NCBI GenBank assembly: GCA_027886175.1
Contig: JAJNNQ010000009.1
Span: 22,805,501 to 22,869,500 of the forward strand
From: Phylloscopus collybita
Lineage: Eukaryota; Chordata; Aves; Passeriformes; Phylloscopidae
DNA length: 64,000 nt
Reading direction: 5' to 3'
Part shown: positions 14,150 to 27,100 of the stretch, one piece after another
How positions within the stretch are numbered: position 1 is the first letter of the stretch
Layout: every line of letters starts with the position of its first letter
The notes under the pieces: generated by a model
The model's database searches: none
What the model was told of the DNA's origin: nothing
The model's input: only the letters and a program-made list of their open reading frames with translations
Position numbers and translations under genes: made by a program

Positions 14150-14845
14150 CTTCACCCCAGAAACAGAAGAAGAAAACCTCTGTTCCCAGAGATGGATGAA
14201 CTTTTCCTTTTTATGCTAGAACAACTCATCCTTAAAATAGCACCCCAGTAAGTTGGCGCCAATTTCAGCTGAGCAGTTCTGGCCATATGGCCACTTCTGG
14301 CCTCTGGGTCACCTTCAGTGCCAGCTGCCAGCCTTGGGGCCACTCCCAGTGCTGGTCCCAGAGTAAACAAAGCTCATTTTGTGGGCCATGCCGAGATAGT
14401 CACGGCCACGCCGCGCCGCCTGGCCGTGTGGTTGATGGTGGTGTTGGGATAGTCCTGGTGGCATGCTCCAGTGGCAGCAGGAAGCTCAGCTGAACCACGT
14501 GCCAACCCGGCCACGCGGGCTGAGCGGGGCTGGCCTGGCCGGTGCCGCAGCAGAGCCCAGCCTGGCCGGGCTCAGCCCACGCAGATCAGCCAGTTACCTG
14601 TACCCAGACTGAAAATCAAGAGAGAAATTCCCAGGCTTTGTTCCTTTTAAAATGTGTTTTTCCACAGAGGCGGGTTCAACTCTTCTATGTGGTTTAACTG
14701 GGTGCCAATCTTCGAAAACAGCCAGCTGATTGGCTCCTCAAAACGAACCAGCTGCTTGGCTCTTCCAGGTGCCCACAGGGAACCAGCCCCGCAGCCCATG
14801 AACTCTCCCCCAACTAAAAACCCCACAATCTTTTAAACCATGACA
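14150..14845. mobile_element. GC-rich insertion, probably LTR-derived
   Basis: A sharply GC-rich, CpG-containing block (richest at about 14270-14600) set in DNA that is otherwise AT-rich. One edge reads TTTAAACCATGACA at 14832-14845, which on the other strand begins TGTCATGG. The TG...CA termini of retroviral LTRs and this particular edge word are common in bird LTRs. On the minus strand there are two AGCCAA words, one in AGCCAATCAGCTGG (about 14721-14734) and one about 30 bases upstream of it. There is also a CATAAAAAGG word (about 14205-14214) that could serve as a TATA-like element, with GGCGCC between (about 14256-14261). These favour a minus-strand LTR. I see no gag, pol or env fragment next to it and no clear target-site duplication, so it would be a solo or partial LTR. 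Alternatives are a non-autonomous repeat or a small CpG island. The left limit is uncertain and the element may extend to about 13900. Confidence 0.45.
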
Positions 14846-17059
14846 CCAGTCATGTTTGTCATTATTTCTTCTTAATTCTGTTCCTTCTAATTTAATGTTG
14901 CATTGAGTCCTTGTCTAAAAAGGAAAATCACAATTAGTGTATCTGAATGGCAAGATGTCATTTCTATGCCTGAGAATTATAAGTACATTGTTGCTAGGAA
15001 ACTGTTTCCAAAGACAAATTTTTTGAAGGACAGCAATTGTATAGATTTTAAAAATGTCCCAACTATAATCTCAAAGCAGTGCAAAAACAAAAGGTTCCCC
15101 TATAGGATTAGAAGAGGAAGGGCGGAGAGACTCTGTAAGCAGAGACAGCTACTTAGTAACCTGTTTTACTAGAAAACCCTTTTATTACATATCCTTATTT
15201 TACCCTCTTGCTATACCATGTAAAACATACCTTTCTGAGAGTATAATTCAAGCAGTATTCAAGCATGATTGTAGCTCCCACTTTTCAGGCATATAATCTG
15301 ATCTTCAAAAACATTGTCCATAGAACAAAAACAGGTTAGCTCAGAAATGGGCATAGTATGGCCCTTCCTTGAGAGTACTGATTTGCACATTTGGGTGTAT
15401 TTAAATTGATGCATTTATATATACATGTATATAAAGACCGGATAAGTCTATTTGGAAAGTCTCAGTAATGTGCCATCATGGCAACCTCAGTAAAACTGGA
15501 TGAGGTGACAGCTGCATTGAAATTATTGACACTAGAAATGTTTCTGCGTGGCCCAGCTGCCAAATATGTGAGATTTTTATTTCCTAAAATGTCTTTTAGA
15601 TTATGCTGATTTGAGAAGACCAAATGCTACTGTGCCTGAACTTGCACCTCTGCAGAATATTCTATGTAGTCTTGCTTCTTGGGCATAACTTTGGAGAATT
15701 CACCATTCTGCCCCTGGTCCCAGAGGCCCTTGCCCAGTCTGGGATGTCCCCACACTGTGGGCTCCAGGCAAGGTGAAGCCACGACACATTCCCAAGGGAA
15801 GCAATCATACACTCAGCTCACAGCCTGTACACTGTGCAGTGCAGAACAGATCCTTCCCCTGCCCCCTGCCCACCCCCCCCCCGCCGTGTTCTTTTCACAG
15901 CAATCCCCTGTACATACCTTCCCAGCCAGGCTGTCCTTTGCTCTGAGACATCTTCTGTAATAAAACCCAGGCTGCATTTCAGAAGCATCTGTAAGAAAAA
16001 ACCCAACCCTGCTCCATCTGCTGCCCCTGTTCTGTTTCAAGGGCAGTATTTTGCAGCAGCTGTTTTCTGATGAGAGGTTCAGGCACAGCCATGGGAGAAA
16101 AACACACCCTCGAACACCTGCCATGGCCATGGCCAGTAGAGGATGTATCCTTCATTGTGCTGCTGGGAACTTTCAGGACTCAAGGCAATTTTGGTGCAGA
16201 AAAACAGAGTGCCTGTGAGCTCAGAAGATAAAATTATGTATATGCATAGATTTTGGCAGTAGCACCAATGATTGATTGAGAACCTCAAGTAATATCAATA
16301 ATATATATAAATAATAATACTCAAATACTTATGAGTCTGGCCAGTATTCAGGTTCTTCTGATTGCTTCATTTGCCAATATCCAGATGAGATTTTCCAGTC
16401 TGTCCTGTAAAACTCCCTTTTTTCTTTACCAGAGAGTTGTTTCCAGAAGATAACTAATTCACACAGGTAGTGAAAGTCTATCAGGAGGCAAAAAGAATGA
16501 GGTAAGGCCTCTGAAGTCAGAGCTCAAGGGATGCTTGGTTGAACAAGAAAAATGCTGTTGAGAGATTCTGGCTGTGCAGGTGCATGAGACAAGGTAACTA
16601 TGCAGCAATCATTTCTTTTTCACGGAAGAGTAATTCTAACATTCCTTTGGTCCTTACAACGGGAATGAATTTGGGTTTTTTTTCAAAACGTGAAGCTTTC
16701 ATTACTTTCTTGATGTAAACTTTCAATTTTAATCAAATTTCCATTATGATTAGAAGAATATAATATTTCTTTTATACACTATAAAATACAAAAAAGTACA
16801 AAATATATGAAGGCAGAGTTATAACTAATAAATACAATTTTGCAGATGCATCACTGAATGCAGGATTTCCTTTGCATGAAATGTTTCTCAATTCAGAGTT
16901 TTTGATGCAAGGTAATTGGATTACCTTGGATAACAGATGATTATCTGTTTCTAAAGAAACAATAGTAACACGAAGCTGCCCAGACAATGACTTTGGAATA
17001 TCTCATTGCAATAAATCAAAATCAAAGTATTAGTCACCATTTAAGACTAATTTAAGTAT
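14846..17059. other. Non-coding DNA with a modest GC-rich patch
   Basis: A less AT-rich stretch at about 15690-16080 includes a C-run near 15871-15881. Overlapping open frames on both strands there reflect composition. No family recognised. Confidence 0.45.
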
Positions 17060-17306
17060 AGAATCATAGAACCATAGAATCACTGAGGTTAGATAGGACC
17101 TCCGAGATAATCAAGTCCAACCTTTGAACATCACCATTCCATGAATCTCATGCAATTGGCCTCAGCCCAGTGATCCAGCCTGTCCAGATCCCTCTGCACA
17201 ACATTCCCTGAACTGGAGCAACACGCCTGCCCAACTTAGTGTCATCTGCAAATCTATGAAGAGTGCACTCAATCTCCTCATCCAAATGATTTTTAAAGAT
17301 AAAGTC
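17060..17306 (-). mobile_element. CR1 LINE fragment, internally deleted, minus strand
   Basis: Read on the minus strand, the right part (about 17150-17290) encodes CR1 reverse transcriptase around the catalytic site, including [14 protein letters not shown]. The frame is then lost. The left part (17060-17140) is the CR1 3' terminus. It ends in diverged octamers seen on the plus strand as GAATCATAGAACCATAGAAT (17061-17080). In a complete element these two parts are several hundred bases apart, so the copy carries an internal deletion with the joint near 17125-17150. It is too short and broken to be active. Confidence 0.92.
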
Positions 17307-18026
17307 CTATTGCAAGGTATCCTTGTTATATAGAGGGAAGAGTTCCCAAATACACAAATTGAGAAGCATACTTCTCTGACTTTAAAGTTTTGTATTCTTA
17401 CAATAGATAAGGATCACCTGTACTGGAACTGCATTTATTTGCATCTATATCAGCAATATGCACTGATAGAAAAACAAAATGGGTAGAGTGACCAAAATGA
17501 AATTTGTTTAAATATCTCAGAATGCAATAGTGATTCCTAAGTTATGTCTCTGGGCCTCTAAACTAATGGCTAAATTAAAAAAAAAAATGTAAATATTTGA
17601 ATTGACAACTACAGTCCCAAAAGGCTGCCCTTCACTAGCTGTTTAGTTAGAGAGATTATTAAACTAATAAAATCTAAAAGTTTTGCTTTTCAGATCCTTC
17701 ATCTGGATCTGCAGTTTTTCAGCCCCAGAAACTGCTGTATCAGGTATTTCAGGTACGTCAGGTATCCCATAGGCCTTACTCAAATTCTCAGTCTACACAG
17801 CCCTTAGGGCTTCTCAGCCCTCTGGGGTTTCCAGTCTGGTGGGCATTCAGTGTTGGTATCCAACCTTTTTCAGGAAAATTCACCATTGCACTTCACCAAA
17901 ACTCCGCACCAAACAAAAGCTATACAGAACATTATTATGCCCTAGCAGCCACAAATTGTGTTCTGGATCAAAATATCTTTAAAAGGCAAGATATTCTGGA
18001 GGTATTTCATCTGTTAAAAATGTTTT
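17307..18026. other. Non-coding DNA, nothing recognised
   Basis: AT-rich sequence. A short imperfect tandem of about 10 bases with CAGGTA words repeats three times near 17739-17769. Confidence 0.45.
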
Positions 18027-18110
18027 TTCTGGTGGTTGGTGGGGTTTTTTTTTTGTTGTTGTTTTTTTTTTTGGTTTTTTTTTTTTTGTTTGGTTTTTTT
18101 TTTTTTTTTG
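18027..18110 (+). repeat. T/G-rich low-complexity tract
   Basis: About 80 bases of T runs broken by G or GG on the plus strand, similar in make-up to the tracts at 2.8, 28.2 and 39.4 kb. Confidence 0.9.
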
Positions 18111-18376
18111 TCAAGATATAAAACAAGAATTTCTTGACAACTACAGTGGGATTGTCTTGTGCCTTTTCTCTAGATAAATTAACTAATTACGTTTCTTTCC
18201 TCATTCCCCTATGTGTGTATATGCATAAGTAAAAGTACTTAAAGTGTTGTATGTATAGGAAGAATGTTTTCAGTTTTGATGTGATCAAGTTTCACTGGAG
18301 GACCAAAGTTCCATCTTTCTTGAAATGAAGTATAACAGATGTGTCCTAAGTTCAGAGGAGAAGGGAAAGAAAACTC

Positions 18377-18962
18377 TGTTCTTTTACTCCAGCCAGCAAC
18401 TGAATCCCACAAAACGACTCATTTACTCCTTGCTGGTTAGATGGGAGACAATCAGAAGGATAAAATTTGTGGGTTGAGATAAGGGCAGTTTATTAGGTAA
18501 AGGAAAATACTTGCACAAAAGCAACAAAACCCAAGCAATTAATTTGCCACTTTTTATGGGCAGGCAGGTGTTCAGCCATCGCCAGGAATGCCTGTCTGTC
18601 ACAATCTGACATGTGTAATGGTGACTCGGAAAGACAAACACCATCACTCTGAAAGTCCTTCTCTTTCTTCTTCATCGGCCAGCTCTCCATGCTGAGTATG
18701 ACACCACATGGGCTGGAATATCTCTTGGTTCAGCTGGGATCAGGCATCCCAGACACATGTCCTCCTAAATTTTTTGCTCCCCAGCCCCATCAGTGGTGAA
18801 ATGGGGTGAGCAGCAGAAAAGGCCTTGGCTGTGTGTAAGTACTGCTCAGCAATGTACAAGCATCTCTCTGTTATCAACACTATTTCCAGCACAAATCCAA
18901 GGTATATCCTCCCACTAGCTATGCTGAAGGAAATTAACTCCATCCCAGCCAAAACCAGCACA
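18377..18962 (-). mobile_element. Solo LTR of an avian endogenous retrovirus, minus strand
   Basis: Read on the minus strand, the element opens at 18962 with TGTGCTGGTTTTGGCTGGGA, the 5' edge of an LTR family abundant in bird genomes. A conserved stretch around GGATTTGTGCTGGAAA (about 18884-18899) follows, then GGCCTTGGCTGTG words. The polyadenylation signal AATAAA lies at 18489-18494, beside the typical CTTATCTCAACCCACA (about 18471-18486). The 3' edge, GTTGCTGGCTGG and following bases, ends in ACA near 18377. The length of about 586 bases is plausible for a complete single LTR. There is no primer-binding site or internal retroviral coding sequence on either side, so this is the usual product of LTR-LTR recombination. 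The TATA region looks decayed. I did not find a clear short target duplication at the chosen ends. I did not assign the exact family or retroviral class. Confidence 0.82.
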
Positions 18963-21900
18963 GCCTGTATTATCTCTCAGTTAAATCAAATTCTCTTGAG
19001 TAGTAGCATAGTACACAGAAATTACTATTGTCTGATTATTTTCTACTCGTAATTGATGACATGGTCTTCTTTCTAATTCTCTAATGTTTCCCATTGATTC
19101 AATCAAACAGAAACAGCCCTGTTGTAAGGCTTTATAAGGATGAAATTATTTAGGTTTGACAAGATTTGGGCAGAAAAAAAAGACTTTCTAAAGCTGTTAA
19201 GTAATTACACTAGATAATGGCTGCTGCAATTCAACATGGAGAAATGCAAAGCATTTAATAGGAGAGAGACCAATTTAAACTTCTCACATATACAAAAAGT
19301 CCTGAGAAGGGAAATTATAATTATTGATGTCTAGAAGATCAAGAACTTCCCTAAAAGGAAAGATTGAAAACAGATGGACTAATTAATTTGAAGGGACTGA
19401 GAAGTAGGTTTGTTACAAGACAGTAAAATCTGTTATGGTAGAGATATATATTAAATCAGAAATTGTAAAAAGAATGTTAGTCTGTGCCCTTTCCGTAATA
19501 TAAATACAGAAAAACATTCACAGACATGTAATCACATGAAGCAATGTATTTGAAATGGTTCAGGAAAATATTCTTTTCTGCAAGGTGAAATTTATCTGCA
19601 AAACTCCCAGTGGAAGATATCTTTCTTCAGTATTGTTTAGTATATTAACTCCTCACTTCCACTGACAAGTAAGAATAATTGTTCCCAAGATATGTAGTGG
19701 TATTGATTACAATTTCCTCTGAAGCATTAGTTACATTATATTCTCAGAGACACACAGTGTCAAAGGAGCTATGTTGTGTTCAGCTGCTCGCAAGGACAAT
19801 CCACTTGCATACCTGGCTGAAGACCCCAGAAGGGGGGAACAGTAAATTAATTCCTGGTTCTCATTGCTGGTGCAGGAGAAATAAGGTTCAGGCAGCTGCG
19901 CATTTCCCAGCAGTCTACTCCAAAAGGAGTATTTTTAAAATCCCATTGTGCAAAGTGTTGCATACTTTGATTCATGTCCATCAGGGTACTTTAACTTATG
20001 CTTAAGTTTAAACTGGTTTGCTTTCTGCACTAGTTTTACCCCTTTGATCTAGAGATAACTACAGAGAAAGAGAAGAAAGAAAATGGATATATCTGTTTCC
20101 ATTCACTTAAGAGACAGCAGACCTCAGCACATGCCATCCCCCTGTGACACCTCATAGAAGAAAACCTTTTCTGACTTCCTCCACAAAGTGTATAAGAAAG
20201 TAGAAACTCAGCAAGCAAACCTTATTTTACAACATAGTAGGATGGTTTTTTCCCCCTCAGTGCTTCTCACTTCCTGATGGAGCTTGATAAAATGATGAGT
20301 CCTGCACTTAAGGCCTCTCTGGATTTTCTTCTGTGCATCTTTATCACTCCTTTTTCTAATAAAAATGTTAAATTAATGTCTTTTCTCCTTGATGCAGTAT
20401 GGGATTTATATAAACTCACTGACTGTTACAAAGCTATTTTCAGCTGTGTATTTCATAACACTTCCACAGAAATCATCTGATTGATTTTATAGATTTTTAA
20501 AATCTCCTGTATCACATTCCAGAAATAAAGTGCTAAAAAATATTTCTTATAACAACAAAGTCCATTGCAAGCCCAGACATTTTGAATGCATGATGAGTTT
20601 CATGTACATAGAATAACTTAGTAAAAAGTCAGGAAGTTAATTATATAGGGGTTTTAAAATAACATTTGATAACTCTGTTTTTATAACAGTTTTCAAAATA
20701 TTTGAGAGTCTCAGAAGTATTCTTCTCTGAAAGGCAACACATGCATTTTTATGTTTGGTTTGGGGGTTTTTAGGCGTAAAGATTGAAAATTTGACATATA
20801 ATGTAGTGTTTTCTTTGATTATAATTCTGGTTTAAGGAATTACTGTCTTTCATGAGTATTCAAATTGCTAACAAAAAGAAAAGGAAAAAGAATATGTAAA
20901 TAAAAGCAGCAGGAGTTTTGGATATGGGGTGACTTTACAAGCCTAGTTAAGCATGGTAGGACAGTTATACAGCCCAGTCAAGTATGGCTGATTGATTTTT
21001 ATCTGCAAATTGTTATCAACTGTGAAAGCTGGCTTCAGGTTGTTAAAATCAAGAGACCTGTGCATTCTATTTACAGAACACTGGTTGCATAATAAATCTG
21101 TTTCCCTGTGAAAAGCAGGCAGTCGGTATTAATGATTTCATCACAAAGAGCAAGAAAACAAAAGTTGCCAGAGATGCTGGGTTGAAAAACACTGTTCAAA
21201 CAAAGATTATGATGTTATCCAGGAAGAGCTGCATCCCTGAAAGCCCAGAGAAAAAGAGTAAGAGCTCAGAGACATGGTGCCAATAACAGCACAGTATGCA
21301 AAGTACACATAAATGACTTTTGGACAAAGTGGGTACTCTCTAGATACAAAAATTAAGAAAGAAATACAGCCCACTAATACACAGTGGTCATATCCTGGGC
21401 ATACCACGTGATACAATTTTAGCCTCATATTTTGAAGAAATACAGAATTAAGCAGGGAGTTAAAGATTGATGGGAAAATGCTGGAGAGCCTTCTGTGTGA
21501 CAGGGGACTAAAAAAAAGCCTGCATATTAGCCTACCAAAAAAAAAAAAAAAAAGCTCACAAGGATTGTAATTATTGTCTATAAATGCAGCAAAATACATA
21601 CATGTGGAAAGGAAAGAACAAACATGAGACAACATATCAAAAACACTTTTATCTGAATTATTAAAAATACACACTTTGAATATATATATTTACCTTTTGT
21701 TAGGTCAGTTTGTCATGATGTTTCAGCTTTCTGGAGACAACCATAAGGAAGCTGAATAACAGTTTATACTGAATGTTGAGGAATGGTAATTGATCTAGTT
21801 TGAGGAACATTTAATGGCAGGAGGGAGTTGTGAAGGGAGCAGGGGGAAATATTCTTAGATGTAGGCCATGGCCTCTACATGAAAAGTCTCATTTCTGTAG

Positions 21901-23710
21901 CAGTGCCAAGCAGGTAGCAGGGATTTTTGACCACGAGTTAAGACAAATAATAAGTAGGATGTGTTGTGATTTATTACAGTATGCTGAGTGTAAATCTACA
22001 GAAAAGTCAATGATATGGCATTATATGAATTAAGATCTAGAGACTTCCTAATAAGGCTTATCTACATAACTAGTATATGAATAATTAATTAGATCTAAAT
22101 GTGCCTCATAGATATGCAATAAAAGATGACAGCCAGTAAAAGAATGATAAAATATATGAGAAACTAATTCAAAGTCTAAAGGAGATGTTGTAGTTCAAAT
22201 TTTCCTCATCTCAGCCACTGTCCAGATGGGCCCATGGGTGCTTTGGTGACCACTATATTGTAGTAATGTGAGCTGGATATGAATTACAATGTTCTTAATT
22301 AATACTACTGGGTGACAGAAGAGATGCTGATAAAAGCTAAAAAGGAGATTGAGCCTAATTTCTGGAAAATTTGGAAACGGGAAACATTCTGGAGAAAACA
22401 TCTCCAGGCAGTAAGTGAGCTTCTCTGCCCCAGGGCATTGAGAGCACTTGCATGGGACAGATGTTATGAAGAGCATCTGGCTTCTGGGCTGCAGGCTTTG
22501 GACTTCTGGAAGAGGAGTTTTGTACAGCAGAAGTCAGTTCCTCAGGATGGAGGTGCAATCCTCTGCTTTATTCTGCAGTCAAAATCATCCACACAAGGGA
22601 GAAAAAATTATTTTTGATACCTTTTTCCTGAAAAGCTCTTGCTGACATTCTGCAAATAATTCTACTACCAATGGTGAGTGCAGACTGAGCCAAAGGTAGG
22701 AGGGAAAGGGGGAATTCAGCTTATGAAAAAAAAACCTTTATTTGAAGTCAGCACACTACTGGTAAGAACCATCTCAGAGTCATAATATTTTGTATAATAG
22801 CTTTCCCTGGCTGACACAATCACTTCCACTGACAAACAACGTGCAGCATTCTCAGTACCAGTGGACACTTCCGAAGACGCAACTGAAAGAGTCCTTGGGT
22901 AAAATAAAAAAAAAAAAAAAAACAACACAAAAACCAGACCACAGTATCTACAAGATATTGTGAGAAACAAGTAGGAATTAGAACAGTTAGAAAGCTTAAT
23001 CTTAGTGTGAATTCTCTAAAACAATTAGAGAGGTTTTGTATTCCATTGAGGCAGCTTCTTGCTAAAATACCAGGGATCTGACTGAGATACATTTTAAGCC
23101 AGGTCATGCTTTCTTTTTTCTGCCAAATATAATTAAAAATGTGTTGAAATGTGCAAGCTGCACTATTCATTAAGCATTTGCAGATGTAACACCATGAGGA
23201 GGACTGCTGCTGTTCTGCTTTTGGCACTTGACATTACCATGGCAAAAAACATGCTGAGCTAATAGAGTATCTGCACATTGGAACCTAAAGCACGGCTGGG
23301 GTTGAGAAAAGCAATTCCCTAAACTAAAAATTACCTGTAATGCAAGTTCTTGGAATTCCTCTTTTAACTAAACATATTTGTTGTGAAAATGTAATAAATA
23401 AAGACCAGGACTGGCTAAAAATATTTTTTTGTTTCTCTATAGATTGTGTAAGTTTGGATTCCTGTTCTTATTTAGAACTAACTCAGAATTACCAAGTTTG
23501 AAGTCCTTTACATTTTTTTTCTTTTTATTTATATGTTCAACCATCATCTTAAATTATTAAATTCGATTTTAAACCTCAACATCATTGTATGCAATTTGAA
23601 TTCAAGACCAGGGAGGATTCTTCCTGAAAGAGATAGGTTTGATAGGGTTGCAGTTGATAGGGTAAGTTCAAGATGGTACTTAACCACATACTTTATACCA
23701 GAAAAATGCA
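18963..23710. other. Long non-coding stretch, no recognisable element
   Basis: AT-rich sequence with short A-runs (for example 21538-21553 and 22907-22922). The 155-codon minus-strand frame at 21207-21674 runs through one of these A-runs and has no recognisable motif, so I treat it as chance. Confidence 0.5.
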
Positions 23711-24122
23711 AAATCATAGAATCTTTTAGGCTGTGAAAAGAGCTTTAGGACCATTGAATCCAATCATTAATATTGTTAGTCACCCATTAAAGAACAACAT
23801 GTACATGTCTTTTTAATACCTCCAGAGATGGTGACTCAACTGCTTCCCTGAGCAGATGATACAATGATTGACAGCTCCTTTGGTGAAGAAATTTTTCCTA
23901 ATATCCAGCCTAAACCTCCCTTGCCATTTCCCTCCAATCCTGAGGCCATTTCCTCTTGTCTCATTTCTTGTTTCTTGGGAGAAGAGACCAACCCACACCT
24001 GTCTAACCTTCTTTCAGGAAGTTGTAGAGAGTGATAAGTCCTCTTGAGCCTTCTTTCTCCTATGTAAACCACCTCAGTTCCCTCACAGTGATGGTTTTCA
24101 GCTCCTTCTCTTTGTTGGCCAT
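23711..24122 (-). mobile_element. CR1 LINE 3'-end fragment, minus strand
   Basis: On the plus strand the copy opens with AATCATAGAATC, the reverse complement of the CR1 octamer tail. It then runs backwards through the 3' end of the second open reading frame. The antisense of the DIRK-FF region is visible as AATTTTTCCTAATATCCAGC (23890-23909), followed by the TCTCATTTCTTG and AGTTCCCTC words typical of the region encoding the C-terminal tail. Reading frames are broken throughout. It is a 5'-truncated copy of about 410 bases and of older age. Confidence 0.9.
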
Positions 24123-27100
24123 GCTGTGTGCACTGATCCCACCACCTTACTCTTTTTGTGACTGAAATGATCACATTCAGTAAAAGCTGGGTTCCCTGCT
24201 CTTCTGGCTCAGCAAAATTCCTTATTTTGCATCTTATCTTTTACATTTGTGCTCTGGCTCTGGCCAATGATACAGGTTTTTTAAGCCAAACCTTAATTTG
24301 AATTATTCTTATTGGTAGGTTTTCAAGTCTCAGTTTGAATTTTCCTTTGAGAGTCTTAGAAAATCCATTTAATGGAGTTCCCATCAAGATAGTCTATCTG
24401 CTGTAATATGCATCATCATTGTCTTTTTTTTGCTTCTTTTCATTCATGGACAAGAATCCCTGGTCATTAGTTCAATGACTAGAGGAGCACTCCCCATGTA
24501 TTCTTTCTTTCAGTAATAAGTAAGCCTTATGTAGTAAGACACCACATATCAGACATTTCCCTTGGCAGACAGTGACTCCTGTTTACTAAAAACTCCCTCA
24601 CTACAGGTTATTTTTACAAACTGTATAATAATTTTGATGTGTCACAACCCACCAGCAATTTTGAATAGTAGCTTATCTCAGTCCAATGTCATTCTTGGCT
24701 GATGGCCTGGCAGCATTATCTAGATCTGGAAAGGTCAAAAACAAATTCAGTGCCAAAGTAATGATAAGCTGCAGGTGGGACTGCAAGCTTTCCAAATCAC
24801 ATAAAATGCCAGGAAATTTCCAAAAAAGATTTTTTAACATTTATAAAATAATATGAAATAAAAATTATTAATATGTCTGTGATATGTAAGGAGCAGAAGA
24901 AAAATTGTAACTTTTGCTGTCTGTAAATTATTGTATTCATCAGAATTTTTAAACATAATACTAGAGGCAGTGAAATATTACCAGATCATGTTCCATATTA
25001 CAAGCTGTCTTCAGTGAATGTTGTGGTCCAATATTTTGTTCTTTGTATGTGTTCTTTCACATGTTATGTGAACATTTGGAAATAATTTTTGCAATCAAAA
25101 CAGTGAAAAATACATGTTCTTATGATGTATGGACTTCTCACTCCCTAAAGTCCACAATTAATCCAGAACTTTGTGGTTACTAAGGAACAAAAAAAAAAAA
25201 AAACTGTTAAAAATTCATAGATGAAGAAAAATCAAAAGCTTAAAGAAGAGACAGACTAATAGGAGCAGGAGGTTATAGGTAGGCAGTGAGCTACCCATGC
25301 CCAGTTTGGCTTGTAAAATGGCAGTAGAAAATAAACCAGGCATCCCAGCAAAGCACAAGTATAAGGCAGAATGTTCAGAAGGAGCTGAGTCTGGAGCCTT
25401 GCTCCCAGCTGAGTGCTGAGTCAGGTGGAGCTCTACTCTCATGTAGCACTACCAATGCCCCTGACACTTTATTCAGGTCTGTCTTTTGCACCTGTGCACG
25501 ATGAGAGATTCATAAAGATTTGTCCATGTCAGATCATAGAAAAAAAAAAACCAAACAGAGGTATTGAAAGACAGATATGTGCCATCTAGAAATGTAAAGA
25601 CATTAAGGAAAAAAAAAAAAAAAGCTGGATTATCCCATATCATCTTTTTTTTTTTTTTTCCAGGTCAAAAGAGTGTTTTACGTGAGTCTTGTTATTTTCT
25701 TCTTCTTCACATAGGTGAAAACACTTAGTTTAGTTTGGAGTCTACAGCTCTGATATATCACGTAGTCGGGAGCTGAGACTATCATTGCAAAGCCCACAGC
25801 TTTGGCCAGAACTGCAGCAGCCTGCAGATGTTATCTGGTTTTTCTCTCCTTTTTCTTTCCAAATACTCTGTGTAAAGCATTGGTCTATGAATGAAACTTT
25901 TTTTTTTTCCTCAAGAGGTTTTATTGTCATCTTGAAACATCTACGGTTTCATTCAAACTTGGGAGTGCTTCTCGAATGGTTACTTTCTTTGGATGGCAGT
26001 GTTGATATCAGCCACAACGTGCTTCAAGGTTTCTCCAGCAGATGGTGAAAAATATGTTATAGCATGGTTGATTGTAACAGTAGAAGTAGTTCCTATGTTC
26101 CTGGGCAAGCAGACTTTAAAATAACCAAAAAATTTCATGATTGCAAGGATGTTTAAGCAGTTCTCAGGATAAATGTAGCAATACTTACTGTTATCCCCAC
26201 AAGTTATAATTTCCACATAGCAATGGCTAGATTTCTCCATCTTGCTGCTTTGATGGTATTGAGGTAAGATGAGCAGCAACGATTGCAACCAGACTTTTTA
26301 TTACTGTTTAGAAGCATTAAGTGATGAGAAGTAAATGAATAATTATTTTTGCATTTTAACATCAACAAATAACAAGTATCAACACCAAAGCCTTGGAAAT
26401 GTCATAATCTGAGAATGCTGTGAAAAACAGGGTATAGCACACATACAGAGACATTAATCCTTTGTTAATACCTTGAGACTGCTGTATTTATATGGCTCAG
26501 GAGGCTGCTGTGTGGTTCCTCAATACCTGTGCATCTCAGATAAATGTACAGTCATAGCTACTTCGCATGACATTCAGAATTTATTTAAGAATGAAACAGC
26601 ACACAGATTATTAATGGAGGTGGATTTTCTATGTATATGTTCACTACCTGCAAATTTTTGTCATAGATTAAATAGGGCATATCAACACTTTATTATTCAT
26701 CTTTCATCTTTGTTCTTCAGATTTCAAAAACTCTAGACTTTCTCATTATATTTCCTTTAGGTTGGATCTAGAAACTAATGAAAACTTAGAAAAATACTAA
26801 ATATATTTCTAATTTGATACTTAGTTTGGAAAAAAGAAGTGTATTCTTATTAACCTCAGGGCTGTACTGAAATGTCTTTCAACTGTCAAAAAGGTTAAAT
26901 GCAGAGGAAGCACACATAACTAATGAGGTTGATATTAAAGACTATGTTTTGAGAAATCTGTTTTAATGATATATGCTTTCCTAGCTATTATATTTTATAA
27001 AATAAAATGAATTATCAAAAAATTATTATTACATATTTTATACTAATTACTTCTTTATTAATTACTGTATATTAATTACAATGCTAAGACTTTAGAAATC

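Noticed and set aside
15627..16130. Cluster of overlapping open frames on both strands
   Set aside because: The local sequence is less AT-rich, so stops are rarer in all frames. No single frame shows a recognisable protein.
21207..21674. 155-codon minus-strand open frame
   Set aside because: It runs through an A-run that gives a string of Phe codons, has no motif, and is of a length expected by chance in 64 kb of AT-rich DNA.
22312..22617. 101-codon plus-strand frame that looks protein-like
   Set aside because: No motif, no splice-site context, and an overlapping frame of similar length exists on the other strand.
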